Assembly: GCA_050246875.1 (NCBI GenBank)
Contig: JBFWVF010000007.1
Coordinates: 186,001-250,000 of the forward strand
Source: SHWB01 sp050246875
GTDB lineage: Bacteria; Pseudomonadota; Alphaproteobacteria; UBA6615
Length of the DNA stretch: 64,000 bases
Reading direction: 5' to 3'
In this document: positions 23,636 to 32,923 of the stretch, in pieces
Numbering within the stretch: position 1 is the stretch's first letter
Layout of the letters: each line of letters starts with the position of its first letter
Position numbers and translations under genes: made by a program
Notes under the pieces: model-generated
What the model was told of the DNA's origin: nothing
The model's input: only the letters and a program-made list of their open reading frames with translations
Databases searched by the model: none

Positions 23636-25555
23636 ATGACAGCCGCGCCCGACGATCCCGCCGCCGACGCCGCCTCCGCGGCAGCGCCGGACGACGGCGA
23701 TGCCGGGCCGGGCCTGTTCGGCGACCTGCCGGCCACCCCGGCGGCGAAGGCGGCGGGCGCGGCCTACCGCGTGCTTGCCCGCAAGTATCGCCCGCAGACC
23801 TTTGCCGAGCTGATCGGCCAGGACGCGCTGGTCCGCACGCTGACCAATGCCTTCGCCTCGGGCCGCATCGCCCACGCCTTCGTGCTGACCGGCGTGCGCG
23901 GCGTCGGCAAGACGACGACGGCGCGCATCCTCGCGCGCTGCCTCAACGCCGAGAACGGGCCGACCATCGCGCCCGACCCTGCCGATCCGCAGGGTATCGC
24001 CATCGCCGAGGACCGGCACCCCGACGTGATGGAAATGGACGCCGCCAGCCGCACCGGCGTCGACGACATCCGCGAGATCATCGACGGCGTGCGCTACCGC
24101 CCGGTGATGGGCCGCTACAAGGTCTACATCATCGACGAAGTCCACATGCTGTCGCGTAATGCCTTCAACGCCCTGTTGAAGACGCTGGAGGAACCGCCGC
24201 CGCATGTGAAGTTCGTCTTCGCCACGACCGAGATCCGCAAGGTGCCGGTGACGGTGCTGTCGCGCTGCCAGCGCTTCGACCTGCGCCGCGTCGATGCCGC
24301 GCCGCTGATGGCGCATCTCGCCAGGATCTGCGCCGCCGAGGGCATCGCCATCGAGGACGACGCGCTGCGTCTCGTCGCGCGCGCCGCCGATGGCTCGGTG
24401 CGCGACGGCCTCTCGCTGCTCGACCAGGCCATCGCCACCTGGCCCGACGGCATCGCGGCCGAGGCGGTGCGCGGCATGCTCGGCCTCGCCGACCGTACCG
24501 CCGTGTTCGACCTGTTCGAGGCGGCGCTCGGCGGCGACGCCGCCGCCGCGCTGGGCCATCTGCGCGCGCTGTGGGACGTCGGTGCCGACGCCGCCGTGGT
24601 GCTGCGCGACATGATGGAGCTGGCGCACTGGCTGACCCGCGTGAAGCTGGTGCCGGCGACGGCCGACGACCCGCTGGCCGGCGAACTGGAACGGACGCGC
24701 GGCAAGGCGATGGCGGAAAAGCTGTCGGTCGCCGTGCTCGGCCGCACCTGGCAGATGCTGCTCAAGGGCGTCGGCGAGGTCGATGTCGCGCCGGCCGCCC
24801 TGCCGGCCGCCGAGATGGTGCTGGTGCGCCTCGCCTACGCCGCCGATCTGCCGCCGCCGGGCGAACTGGTGCGCCGGCTGACGCAGGGCGGCGCGAGCAG
24901 CGGCGCGGCGGCACCCGCCCCGCGCGGCGCGCCGGCACCGGCGGCCACCGCCACGGCATCCGAGCCCGGCCCGGCCCTGCGCGCGGCGATGCCCGACGGC
25001 GTGCCGACCGCGATCGCCGCGCCGGTCGCGGCACCGGCACCGGCGGGCGAGCCCGACCCGGCCGATTTCCGTGCGCTGGTCGGCCTGTTCTCGCGCCATC
25101 GCGAGGTGGCACTGGCCAACCACCTGCGCCACAACGTCCACCTCGTCGCCTACGAGCCGGGACGGCTGGAGATTCACCCGGCCGAGACCGCGCCGCGCGA
25201 TCTCTCCGGGCAGGTCCTCGCGTTCCTGCGCCAGCGCTGCGGCGCCCACTGGCAGGTCATCGTCTCGCCCGAGGCCGGCGGCACGACGCTGGCCGAGCAG
25301 GACAGCGCCGAGGATGCGGCACGGCGCACGGCGGCGGCGCGCCATCCGGTCGTGCGCGCCGTGCTCGACACGTTCCCCGGCGCGCGCATCGAGCGCGTGA
25401 CGCCGCTGGCCAGCACAGCGGCGGCGGACGTCCCCGCCGCCGCGCCACAGGCAGGCGCCGCCGACGCGGGACCGCCGCCCGTGCCGGCCGACGAGATCGT
25501 GCACGACGAACTGCCCCCGGACGGGGCCGACATGGACGAGGACGACGACGCATGA
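23636..25555 (+). CDS. dnaX: DNA polymerase III subunit gamma/tau
   Basis: 639 residues. Clamp-loader ATPase: ARKYRPQTFAELIGQ, Walker A GVRGVGKTTTA, Walker B VYIIDEVHMLS, NALLKTLEEPPPHVKFVFATTE, and sensor/arginine finger LSRCQRF. Domain III follows to about residue 410, then an Ala/Pro-rich linker and a C-terminal part with SRHREVALANHLRHNVHLV that resembles the tau alpha-binding region. The four cysteines of the zinc module seen in E. coli DnaX are all absent, although the spacing of that segment is unchanged. The start sits 44 bases after the 4.5S RNA; ybaB overlaps the stop. Confidence 0.95.
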   Translation: MTAAPDDPAADAASAAAPDDGDAGPGLFGDLPATPAAKAAGAAYRVLARKYRPQTFAELIGQDALVRTLTNAFASGRIAHAFVLTGVRGVGKTTTARILARCLNAENGPTIAPDPADPQGIAIAEDRHPDVMEMDAASRTGVDDIREIIDGVRYRPVMGRYKVYIIDEVHMLSRNAFNALLKTLEEPPPHVKFVFATTEIRKVPVTVLSRCQRFDLRRVDAAPLMAHLARICAAEGIAIEDDALRLVARAADGSVRDGLSLLDQAIATWPDGIAAEAVRGMLGLADRTAVFDLFEAALGGDAAAALGHLRALWDVGADAAVVLRDMMELAHWLTRVKLVPATADDPLAGELERTRGKAMAEKLSVAVLGRTWQMLLKGVGEVDVAPAALPAAEMVLVRLAYAADLPPPGELVRRLTQGGASSGAAAPAPRGAPAPAATATASEPGPALRAAMPDGVPTAIAAPVAAPAPAGEPDPADFRALVGLFSRHREVALANHLRHNVHLVAYEPGRLEIHPAETAPRDLSGQVLAFLRQRCGAHWQVIVSPEAGGTTLAEQDSAEDAARRTAAARHPVVRAVLDTFPGARIERVTPLASTAAADVPAAAPQAGAADAGPPPVPADEIVHDELPPDGADMDEDDDA

Positions 25556-25875
25556 AGAACCTCGGCGCGCTGATGAAGCAGGCGCAGGAGATGCAGACGA
25601 AGATGGCCGAGATGCAGGAGCGTCTCGCCACCATCGAGGTCGACGGCAACGCCGGTGCCGGCATGGTGCGCGTCACCCTCGACGGCAAGGGCGGCCTGAA
25701 GAAGGTGGCGATCGATCCGTCGCTGATGAACCCGCCCGAGCGCGAGATGATCGAGGACCTCGTCGTCGCCGCGCACGCCGACGCCAAGGCGAAGCTGGAA
25801 GCGCGCGTCGCCGAGGAGATGGCCTCGGTGACGGGCGGCCTGCAGCTGCCGCCCGGCCTCAAGCTACCGTTCTGA
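25552..25875 (+). CDS. YbaB/EbfC-family nucleoid-associated protein
   Basis: 107 residues, ATGA overlap with dnaX. An N-terminal coiled coil (LMKQAQEMQTKMAEMQERL), then AGAGMVRVTLDGKGGLKKVAIDPSLM and a C-terminal helix ending in GGLQLPPGLKLPF. Family members are small dimers that bind DNA. The dnaX-ybaB-recR order is conserved widely among bacteria and supports the call. Confidence 0.95.
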   Translation: MKNLGALMKQAQEMQTKMAEMQERLATIEVDGNAGAGMVRVTLDGKGGLKKVAIDPSLMNPPEREMIEDLVVAAHADAKAKLEARVAEEMASVTGGLQLPPGLKLPF

Positions 25876-25891
25876 GCCGACGCCCGACCCG

Positions 25892-26485
25892 ATGCCCAGC
25901 CACGAGATCGAGCGCCTGGTGGAACTGCTGGCGCGCCTGCCCGGGCTGGGGCCGCGCTCGGCGCGGCGCGCGGCGCTGCACCTGATCAAGCGCAAGACCG
26001 CACTGATGGAACCGCTGGCGGCGGCCATGGCGGCCGCGGCGGTGGCCCTGCGGCCATGCGGCGAGTGCGGCAACGTCGATTCGGCCGATCCCTGCGCCGT
26101 CTGCGCCGATCCGCGCCGCGAGGCGGCGTCGCTCTGCGTCGTCGAGGACGTCGCCGATCTCTGGGCGCTTGAACGCACGGGCGCCTTCAGGGGACGCTAC
26201 CACGTGCTCGGCGGCACCCTGTCGGCGCTCGACGGTGTCGGCCCGGACGATCTGCGAATCGGCGCGCTGGTGGAACGCGTCGGCCGGCTGGGCATCACCG
26301 AGGTGATCCTCGCCACCAACGCCACCGTCGCCGGCCAGACCACGGCGCACTACATCACCGAGCGGCTGGCGCCGACCGGCGTGGCGGTCAGCCGGCTGGC
26401 CCACGGCGTGCCGCTGGGCGGCGAGCTCGACTGGCTCGACGACGGCACGCTGACCGCCGCGCTGTCCGCCCGCCGGCGGGTGTGA
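25892..26485 (+). CDS. recR: Recombination mediator RecR
   Basis: 197 residues, full length. An N-terminal helix-hairpin-helix (LARLPGLGPRSARRAALHLI), the zinc finger CGEC...CAVC (about 57-72), the Toprim domain with CVVEDVADLWALER and ATNATVAGQTTAHYI, and the C-terminal LAHGVPLGGELDWLDDGTL. With RecO/RecF it loads RecA at gaps. 16 bases after ybaB, in the dnaX operon. Confidence 0.96.
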   Translation: MPSHEIERLVELLARLPGLGPRSARRAALHLIKRKTALMEPLAAAMAAAAVALRPCGECGNVDSADPCAVCADPRREAASLCVVEDVADLWALERTGAFRGRYHVLGGTLSALDGVGPDDLRIGALVERVGRLGITEVILATNATVAGQTTAHYITERLAPTGVAVSRLAHGVPLGGELDWLDDGTLTAALSARRRV

Positions 26486-26549
26486 AGCGCGTCACAGCGC
26501 CGCCACACTCGCGCCGCCATATCGCGGTCAGCCACGAAGGAGTCCCACC

Positions 26550-27977
26550 ATGGCGCTGCGTACCCCTGCCCTGCCGGCACTCGCCGCCGCGCTGGCGGTT
26601 TGCCTGATCGCGACGCCGCCGGCCGATGCCGCGGAACCGGTCGCCGTCCTGCCCGCGACCCGCTCGGGTCTTGCCGTCACCATCTACCAGGGCGGTTTCG
26701 CGCTGGTCCGCGACACCCGCCGCGCCAGCCTGCCGGCGGGCGCCAGCACGCTGACCTTTACCGACCTCATCGCCGGTCTCGACCCGGCGACGCTCGACCT
26801 CGCCGCCGGCGACACCCAGGTCGGCGACATCGCCTGGCAGCCGGCGACGCTGTCGGCCGAGGCGCTGATACGGCGCGCCGTCGGCGGCCCGGTCCAGGTC
26901 ATCGACTGGAGCGACGACGACACGACACGCCGGCCGGGCACGCTCGTCGGCATCAGCGACAGCTATCTCGTCCGCTTCGCCGACGGCTCGGTGGAGGCCG
27001 TCGATTTCAGCCAGCTCGTGTTTCCGACGCTGCCGGCCGACCTGACGACCGAAACGGTCGCGTTGGCGGGCGTGACGGCGCCCGCCGCGGGTACGCGCGA
27101 TCTCACCCTCTCCTACCTGGCGCAGGGCCTGTCGTGGCAGGCGAGCTGGAGCGCGCGCCTCGCCGCCGACAACGCCTCGCTCGACCTCGCGCTCTGGGCG
27201 ACCGTCCGCAACGACACCGGCGCCGACCTGCCGGCGGCCCGCCTCGCCCTCGTCGCCGGCGACGTGCAGCGCATCGCCCCGTCCGAGGAAAAGGAAGACT
27301 ACGCGCCGCAACGCGCCCGCATGGCGATGGCCGCCGCGCCCTCGGACGTCGCGCCGGCCGCCGCCGGCGAGTACCAGCTCTTCGACACGGGCCGCAGCGT
27401 CGATCTGCCAGCCGGCGCGGTGCGACAGGTACGCCTCTATGCCGCGCGGAACGTGCCGGCGACGGTGCGGTTCCGCACCGCCGGCGCCGCCCTGTCGTGG
27501 ATGACCCCGGTCGCGCGCACGCCGCAGCCGGTCGAGGTGCGCCTGTCCTTCGCCAACGCAACCGCCGGTCCGCTCGGCAAGCCGCTGCCGGCCGGCACGT
27601 TGCGCGTGCAGGGCGAAGCCGCCGGTGCGCCGGTGTTCCTCGGCGAAACCCACGTGCCGGCCACACCGGTCGGCGAGACGGTCGACGCCACCGTCGGCCG
27701 TGCCTTCGATGTGACGGCGCGCCGCACCGTTGTCGAGGTGCGGACCGAAGGCCAGCGCGGCGAGATCGTCGAGATGGCGCAGAAGATCGAACTGCTCAAC
27801 GCCCGCGACCGCGCCGCGACGGTGGAAGTCGTCGAACGCATCGACGGTGACTGGCGCATGCTGTCGGAGTCGGCGAAGCACGTCCGCAGCGACGCCGCCC
27901 ATGCCGTTTGGACCGTCGAGGTACCGGCCAACGGCACGGTCACGCTCGACTATCGCGTGCGGGTGACTCGGCGATAG
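26550..27977 (+). CDS. Exported DUF4139-domain protein
   Basis: 475 residues. Signal peptide at about 1-27 (PALAAALAVCLIATPPADAA). The mature part starts with VTIYQGGFALVRDTRR, typical of DUF4139 proteins. Later come LTLSYLAQGLSWQASWSARL and the all-beta C-terminal LLNARDRAATVEVVERIDGDW and GTVTLDYRVRV. Function of the family is unknown; members are periplasmic or outer-membrane-associated beta proteins. An AAGGAG site precedes the ATG. Confidence 0.82.
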   Translation: MALRTPALPALAAALAVCLIATPPADAAEPVAVLPATRSGLAVTIYQGGFALVRDTRRASLPAGASTLTFTDLIAGLDPATLDLAAGDTQVGDIAWQPATLSAEALIRRAVGGPVQVIDWSDDDTTRRPGTLVGISDSYLVRFADGSVEAVDFSQLVFPTLPADLTTETVALAGVTAPAAGTRDLTLSYLAQGLSWQASWSARLAADNASLDLALWATVRNDTGADLPAARLALVAGDVQRIAPSEEKEDYAPQRARMAMAAAPSDVAPAAAGEYQLFDTGRSVDLPAGAVRQVRLYAARNVPATVRFRTAGAALSWMTPVARTPQPVEVRLSFANATAGPLGKPLPAGTLRVQGEAAGAPVFLGETHVPATPVGETVDATVGRAFDVTARRTVVEVRTEGQRGEIVEMAQKIELLNARDRAATVEVVERIDGDWRMLSESAKHVRSDAAHAVWTVEVPANGTVTLDYRVRVTRR

Positions 27978-28011
27978 ATCCGCCGTCCTTTCCCACTGCC
28001 ACCGCCTCGCT

Positions 28012-28034
28012 CCCTTCCCCTTTCAGGGGAAGGG
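28012..28034. terminator. Perfect hairpin between convergent genes
   Basis: CCCTTCCCCT-TTC-AGGGGAAGGG: a 10-bp perfect stem with a 3-base loop, between the DUF4139 stop and the rmuC stop. No T-run follows on either strand, so it may act as a bidirectional terminator or mRNA-end stabiliser. Confidence 0.5.
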
Positions 28035-28064
28035 TCTGGCGATGGCGGCGCGACCGGGCGAGAC

Positions 28065-29480
28065 TCAATTCTCCTCTGGCGCCGGCAGGGATGCGCCGTC
28101 GTCGGCTTCGGCCTCGGCATCGATTATTTCGGCCGCGTCTGGTGCCACGACGTGAAATACCGGCAATCCCGAGGGCAAGGAGCGATTGCGGGCGGGCCGG
28201 ACACCCAGGTTTACGATCGTGCGTGCACGCGGTAGCAGCCGCGCGTTCACCGAGCCTGCGAATTCTCCGAAGTTTTTCGACGCTTGCTGGAGACTCTTGC
28301 CGACCTTGTCGACATGGCCGAGTGCCACGGCGATCGATTCGAGCAGTGCCCCGGCCGCCTCGGTGATGCGTTCGCGGTTTTCGGCCTGGCGGCCGAGATC
28401 GATCTCGACCGAGCAGAAGCCGACGAGGCAGGCGAGGCCTGCGGGGCCGACCGGCACGATACGCGCGTCGTGCGCCTTGCGCAGGAAGTCGCGATCGGCC
28501 GTGTGCAGCTTCTCGATCAGGGCCTCGTTCGGCAAGTACATGACGTTGACGACGCGCGCCAGTGGCCGGTCGCGCGCATCGCGGTACACCCGCTCGACCG
28601 CGCTCTTGTAGTCGCGCCCGGCAAGCGCGCGCAGGTGCAGGTTCATCGTCTGCGCGAGTTTCTGCAGCGCCGCCTGCTCGCCCTCGGCATCGACCGCCTC
28701 GGCGTGCTGGAGCGCGAACTTCGATGCCTTGGCATCGACCACCAGCGCCGAATCGCCGGGCAGGAAGACGATGGCGTCGGGTCGCAACCGCGCCTCGCCG
28801 TCGGCCACCGTCTGCTGGATGGCGAAATCGCGGTCGCGCTCGAGACCGAAGGACTTGAGCGTGTTCTCCAGCCCGATCTCGGCGAACTGGCCGGCACCGC
28901 CCGGGTTGGACAGGGCGCGCAGCACCGTCTCGATCTTCTGGCCGCCGTCCTTCACCTGCCCGTCGAGTGTGGCGAGCTGGCGCACCACCGTCTCGAAGCG
29001 CTGCTGCAGTTCGGCCGTCGCCTTCTGCACTCGCGCCTCCCCGTCCTTCTTCGCTTCCTCGGCCTCACGCCTGTGGCTTTCGAGGAGCTGCGCCGTCACC
29101 TTGCCGGCGGTCTCGGCGAGTGCGGCATGCGCCGCCTGCGCCTGCTCGGCGCGCAACATCTCCCAGTCGGCCATGCGCGCCTCGGCGTCGGCGCGACGCT
29201 GATCGGCAAGCGCGCGGGCGCGATCGGCCTCGACGCGCGCCTCACGTTCGGCGGCCTGAGCGGCCTGCGCCTCGCGAACGGCGGCCTCGGCGCGGTCGAG
29301 GGCGGCGTCGCGCGCCGCGAGCGTCGCCTCGGCGGCGGCCCGCGCCGAGAGGGCCGCGCGCAACTCGGCGTCGAGCCGACCGGCATCGCCGCCGCCGGCC
29401 CGGCCGCGCGCCACCAGCCAGACCAGCGCCGCGGCGAGGATCGCGGCGACCGCCGCCAGCAGAATCAGGGGAAGGTCCAT
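28065..29480 (-). CDS. rmuC: DNA recombination protein RmuC
   Basis: 471 residues from ATG 29480. One N-terminal membrane helix (LILLAAVAAILAAALVWLVA), then a coiled coil at about 35-190 rich in Ala/Arg/Glu, then the nuclease-like RmuC domain: GQFAEIGLENTLKSFG, RPDAIVFLPGDSALVVDAKAS (catalytic-type D-x-K), and ALIEKLHTADRDFLRKAHDARIVPVGPAGL. RmuC limits inversions at short repeats. The C-terminal 50 residues are acidic and specific to this protein. Confidence 0.92.
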   Translation of the reverse strand: MDLPLILLAAVAAILAAALVWLVARGRAGGGDAGRLDAELRAALSARAAAEATLAARDAALDRAEAAVREAQAAQAAEREARVEADRARALADQRRADAEARMADWEMLRAEQAQAAHAALAETAGKVTAQLLESHRREAEEAKKDGEARVQKATAELQQRFETVVRQLATLDGQVKDGGQKIETVLRALSNPGGAGQFAEIGLENTLKSFGLERDRDFAIQQTVADGEARLRPDAIVFLPGDSALVVDAKASKFALQHAEAVDAEGEQAALQKLAQTMNLHLRALAGRDYKSAVERVYRDARDRPLARVVNVMYLPNEALIEKLHTADRDFLRKAHDARIVPVGPAGLACLVGFCSVEIDLGRQAENRERITEAAGALLESIAVALGHVDKVGKSLQQASKNFGEFAGSVNARLLPRARTIVNLGVRPARNRSLPSGLPVFHVVAPDAAEIIDAEAEADDGASLPAPEEN

Positions 29481-29619
29481 GAGGGCATTGTCGCGCCACG
29501 ACTCCCACCGCCGCAATGCGGCTGGCGCGACGGCGGCGGCTTCCTGTTCACTTGACGCAAACTGGCCCGCCGCCTATCTCGTGGGCCTCCCACGCCGTCA
29601 CGGAAGCGTCGTTCCCGCC

Positions 29620-30138
29620 ATGGCCCTGCTGCCCATCGTCATCGCGCCCGACCAGCGCCTGCGGGTGAAATGCGCGCCCGTCGTGACGGTCGACGGCGAC
29701 TTGCGGCGGCTGGCCGACACCATGCTGGAGACGATGCATGCCGCCCCGGGCATCGGCCTCGCGGCGCCGCAGGTCTCCGACACGCGGCGCCTGATCGTCG
29801 TCGATGTCGCTCGAGCGGAGGAAAAGCCCAACCCTCTTCGCCTCGCCAACCCGGAGATCGTCTGGCGCTCGCCCGAGACGCGGCTTGCCGAGGAGGGCTG
29901 CCTGTCACTGCCCGACCAGTACGCCGAGGTCGAGCGCGCCGCCGCCGTGAAGGTGCGCTACATGGACATGGACGGGGCGGTTCAGGAGATCGGCGCCGAG
30001 GGGCTGCTGGCGGCCTGCCTGCAGCACGAGATCGACCACCTCGACGGCATCCTCTTCGTCGATCACCTGACGGCGTTGCGCCGCGGCATGATCATGCGGC
30101 GGATGAAGAAGCTGAAGCGCCAGGGCGAGGTCGCCTGA
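29620..30138 (+). CDS. def: Peptide deformylase
   Basis: 172 residues from ATG 29620. All three metal-site motifs are present: GIGLAAPQV (44-52), EEGCLSLP with Cys94, and QHEIDHLDG with His136, Glu137 and His140. It removes the formyl group from nascent chains. Directly upstream of fmt, the enzyme that adds the formyl group, with 2 bases between them. Confidence 0.95.
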   Translation: MALLPIVIAPDQRLRVKCAPVVTVDGDLRRLADTMLETMHAAPGIGLAAPQVSDTRRLIVVDVARAEEKPNPLRLANPEIVWRSPETRLAEEGCLSLPDQYAEVERAAAVKVRYMDMDGAVQEIGAEGLLAACLQHEIDHLDGILFVDHLTALRRGMIMRRMKKLKRQGEVA

Positions 30139-30140
30139 GC

Positions 30141-31076
30141 GTGTCCGGCGCGCGCCTGCGCCTCGCCTTCTTCGGCACCCCGGACTTCTCCGTCCCGGCC
30201 CTCGGCGCCCTGCGCGCCGCCGGTCACGACATCGCCGCCGTCTACACCCGCGCGCCGAAGCCGGCCGGGCGCGGCGGTCGGCTGACACCGTCGCCCGTCC
30301 ACGCCGCTGCCGAAGCCGCGGGCATCGCCGTCCGCACGCCGCGCACGCTGAAGGACGCCGAGGTGCAGGCCGATTTCGCCGCACTCGGCCTCGACGCCGC
30401 CGTAGTCGTGGCCTATGGCCTGCTGCTGCCGGCCGCGATCCTCGACGCGCCGCGTCTCGGCTGTCTCAACATCCATGCCTCGCTGCTGCCGCGCTGGCGC
30501 GGCGCGGCGCCGATCCAGCGCGCCATCCTCGCCGGCGACGACACCACCGGCGTCACCATCATGCGCATGGACACGGGTCTCGACACCGGGCCGATGCTGC
30601 TCGCCGAGGCGGTGCCAATCGGCCCGCGCGAGACCGCCGGCACACTGCACGACACGCTGGCCGGCCTCGGCGCGCGGCTGGTCGTCGCCGCGCTCGACGG
30701 CCTCGCCGCCGGCACGCTGGCAGCGAGGCCACAGCCGGAGGACGGTATTACCTACGCCGCCAAGCTGGCGCGCGAGGAGGAACGCCTCGACTGGACGCGC
30801 CCGGCCGGCGAACTCGACCGCCGGGTGCGCGCCTTCGCCCCGGCGCCGGGCGCCTGGTTCGAGCACGCCGGCGGCCGCATCAAGGTGCGCGCCGCCGAAG
30901 TCGCCGCCCACGGGAGCGCCGCCGCGCCCGGCACGCTGCTCGACGACGCGCTGACGGTCGCCTGCGGCGAAGGCACGCTGCGCCTGCTCACGGTGCAGCG
31001 TGAGGGCCGCGCCCCGATGGACGCCGCCGCCTTCCTGCGCGGCACGCGGCTGCCGGCGGGCACGATTCTCGCCTGA
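30141..31076 (+). CDS. fmt: Methionyl-tRNA formyltransferase
   Basis: 311 residues from the GTG at 30141. N-terminal transferase domain: LAFFGTPDFSVPALGAL, then NIHASLLPRWRGAAPIQRAI with the catalytic Asn and His, and TGVTIMRMDTGLDTGPML with the Asp. C-terminal OB-like tRNA-binding domain from about 205 (INYAAK-type motif: ITYAAKLAREEERLDW). Uses 10-formyl-tetrahydrofolate to formylate initiator Met-tRNA. Confidence 0.95.
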   Translation: MSGARLRLAFFGTPDFSVPALGALRAAGHDIAAVYTRAPKPAGRGGRLTPSPVHAAAEAAGIAVRTPRTLKDAEVQADFAALGLDAAVVVAYGLLLPAAILDAPRLGCLNIHASLLPRWRGAAPIQRAILAGDDTTGVTIMRMDTGLDTGPMLLAEAVPIGPRETAGTLHDTLAGLGARLVVAALDGLAAGTLAARPQPEDGITYAAKLAREEERLDWTRPAGELDRRVRAFAPAPGAWFEHAGGRIKVRAAEVAAHGSAAAPGTLLDDALTVACGEGTLRLLTVQREGRAPMDAAAFLRGTRLPAGTILA

Positions 31077-31104
31077 GCCGCGCCGTCGGGCCTATAAACC
31101 GCGC

Positions 31105-31875
31105 ATGACCCGCTGGCGGCTCACGATCGAATACGACGGCGCGCCCTTCGTCGGCTGGCAGCGCCAGGACAACGGGCCGTCCGTGCAGGCGGCGCTGGAG
31201 GAGGCCGTCTTCGCCTTCTGCGGCGAGCGGGTGACGGCGCACGCCGCCGGCCGTACCGATGCCGGGGTGCATGCCAGCGGGCAGGTCTGCCACCTCGACA
31301 TCGCGCGGCCGACGACGGCGGGCACCGTGCGCGACGCGCTCAATGCGCATCTGCGCCCGGCGCCGGTCGCCGTGCTCGACGCCGCCGCGACGGACGACAC
31401 GTTCCATGCCCGCTTCTCGGCGACCGGCCGCGCCTACCGCTACCGTATCTTCACGCGCAAGGCGCCGCCGGTGCTGGCGCGCGGCCGCGTCTGGTGGCAG
31501 GCCGGCGACTTCGACGTGGCGGCGATGCGCGCGGGCGCCGCGCACCTCGTCGGCCATCACGACTTCACCAGCTTCCGTGCGACCCTGTGCCAGGCGCGCT
31601 CGCCGGTGAAGACGCTCGACCGCCTCGACGTGACGGTGGCGGGCGACGAGATCCACATCGTCGCCGAGGCACGCTCCTTCCTGCACCACCAGGTCCGCAA
31701 CATGGCCGGCACGCTGGCGCTGGTCGGCCGCGGCCGCTGGACGCCGGACGACGTCGCCCGGGCGCTGGCCGCGCGCGACCGCGCTGCGGGCGGACCGACG
31801 GCGCCGCCCGAGGGGCTGTGCCTGGAGCGCGTCGACTACGACGCAACCGTCAGGGTTACTCCGGCAGCGCCTTGA
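31105..31875 (+). CDS. truA: tRNA pseudouridine synthase A
   Basis: 256 residues. Catalytic Asp52 in AAGRTDAGVHA; also IEYDGAPFVGWQRQ, YRYRIFTRKAPPVLARGRVWW, HDFTSFRATLCQARSPVKTLDRL and FLHHQVRNMAGTL. It modifies U38-40 of the tRNA anticodon arm. Third gene after def and fmt, same strand. Its last 20 bases overlap the 3' end of the convergent iminopeptidase gene. Confidence 0.95.
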   Translation: MTRWRLTIEYDGAPFVGWQRQDNGPSVQAALEEAVFAFCGERVTAHAAGRTDAGVHASGQVCHLDIARPTTAGTVRDALNAHLRPAPVAVLDAAATDDTFHARFSATGRAYRYRIFTRKAPPVLARGRVWWQAGDFDVAAMRAGAAHLVGHHDFTSFRATLCQARSPVKTLDRLDVTVAGDEIHIVAEARSFLHHQVRNMAGTLALVGRGRWTPDDVARALAARDRAAGGPTAPPEGLCLERVDYDATVRVTPAAP

Positions 31876-32824
31876 AACGCTCCATGGCGGCGACGAGGGC
31901 GGCGCGGATGCCGGGCTCCATCGCCGAATGGCCGGCGTCGGCGACCAGTTCCAGCCGCGCCTCGGGCCATGCGGCGGCAAGTTCGGCCGCCGTTTCCGGC
32001 GGACAGACCATGTCGTAGCGGCCCTGCACGATCACCGCCGGAATGTGGCGCAGCCGCGCCGCGCCGCGCAGCAGGCCGTCGCCGTCGACGAAGCCGCCAT
32101 TGACGAGATAGTGCGCCTCGATGCGGGCGAGGCCGAGCGCCATGCGGCGGTCGCGGAAGGCGGCGACCGTCTCCGGGCTCGGCAGCAGCGTCGAGCAGGC
32201 GCCCTCGTACTCGGCCCATGCCATGGCGGCCGGCAGGTGGACGGCGGGATCTGGATCGGTCAGCCGGGCGAGATAGGCGCCGAGTAGATCGCCACGCTCG
32301 GCCGCCGGCAGATGGTTGACGAAGCGCGCAGCGGCTTCCGGAAAGAAACGCCCCATGCCGCCGAGGAACCATTCGACCTCACGTGGACGGCACAGGAAGA
32401 CGCCGCGCAGCACCAGCGCCCGGCAGCGGGCCGGGTGCGCCTCGGCATAGGCCAGCGCGAGGGTCGAGCCCCAGGAACCGCCGAAGACGATCCAGCGTTC
32501 GATGCCGAGATGGACGCGCAGCCGCTCGATGTCGGCGATCAGGTGTGGCGTGGTATTGGCGTCGAGTTCGCCCAGCGGGCGCGAACGACCGGCGCCGCGC
32601 TGGTCGTAGAGGACGATGCGGTAATGCGCCGGGTCGAAGAATCGGCGATGAGCCGGGGCCGTGCCGGCCCCCGGACCGCCGTGCAGGAACAGCACCGGTG
32701 CTCCGTCGGGATGGCCCGACTGCTCCCAGTACATCTCGTGCGGCGCGTCCAGCGGCAGCAGGCCGGTCGAAAAGGGGGAGATATCGGGATAAAGCTCGTT
32801 GCGGAGCTGCAAGTCGCCGCGCAT
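31856..32824 (-). CDS. pip: Proline iminopeptidase
   Basis: 322 residues. Alpha/beta hydrolase of family S33: LFLHGGPGAGTAPAHRRFFDP (oxyanion), DQRGAGRSRP, nucleophile elbow FGGSWGSTLALAYA, QGRYDMVCPP (Asp) and ADAGHSAMEP (His). The HGGPG plus DQRGAGRS combination is diagnostic for prolyl aminopeptidases that remove N-terminal Pro. Cytoplasmic; stops overlap tail-to-tail with truA. Confidence 0.93.
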   Translation of the reverse strand: MRGDLQLRNELYPDISPFSTGLLPLDAPHEMYWEQSGHPDGAPVLFLHGGPGAGTAPAHRRFFDPAHYRIVLYDQRGAGRSRPLGELDANTTPHLIADIERLRVHLGIERWIVFGGSWGSTLALAYAEAHPARCRALVLRGVFLCRPREVEWFLGGMGRFFPEAAARFVNHLPAAERGDLLGAYLARLTDPDPAVHLPAAMAWAEYEGACSTLLPSPETVAAFRDRRMALGLARIEAHYLVNGGFVDGDGLLRGAARLRHIPAVIVQGRYDMVCPPETAAELAAAWPEARLELVADAGHSAMEPGIRAALVAAMERFKALPE

Positions 32825-32923
32825 GGACCGTTCTTCACTGGTGGCGCCGCCACTCTACGGGCGGTACGGCATGGCCGCCAAGGCTCGCCGCCACCGCCGG
32901 CCGGCGCTAGAGTCGCGGCTCCC

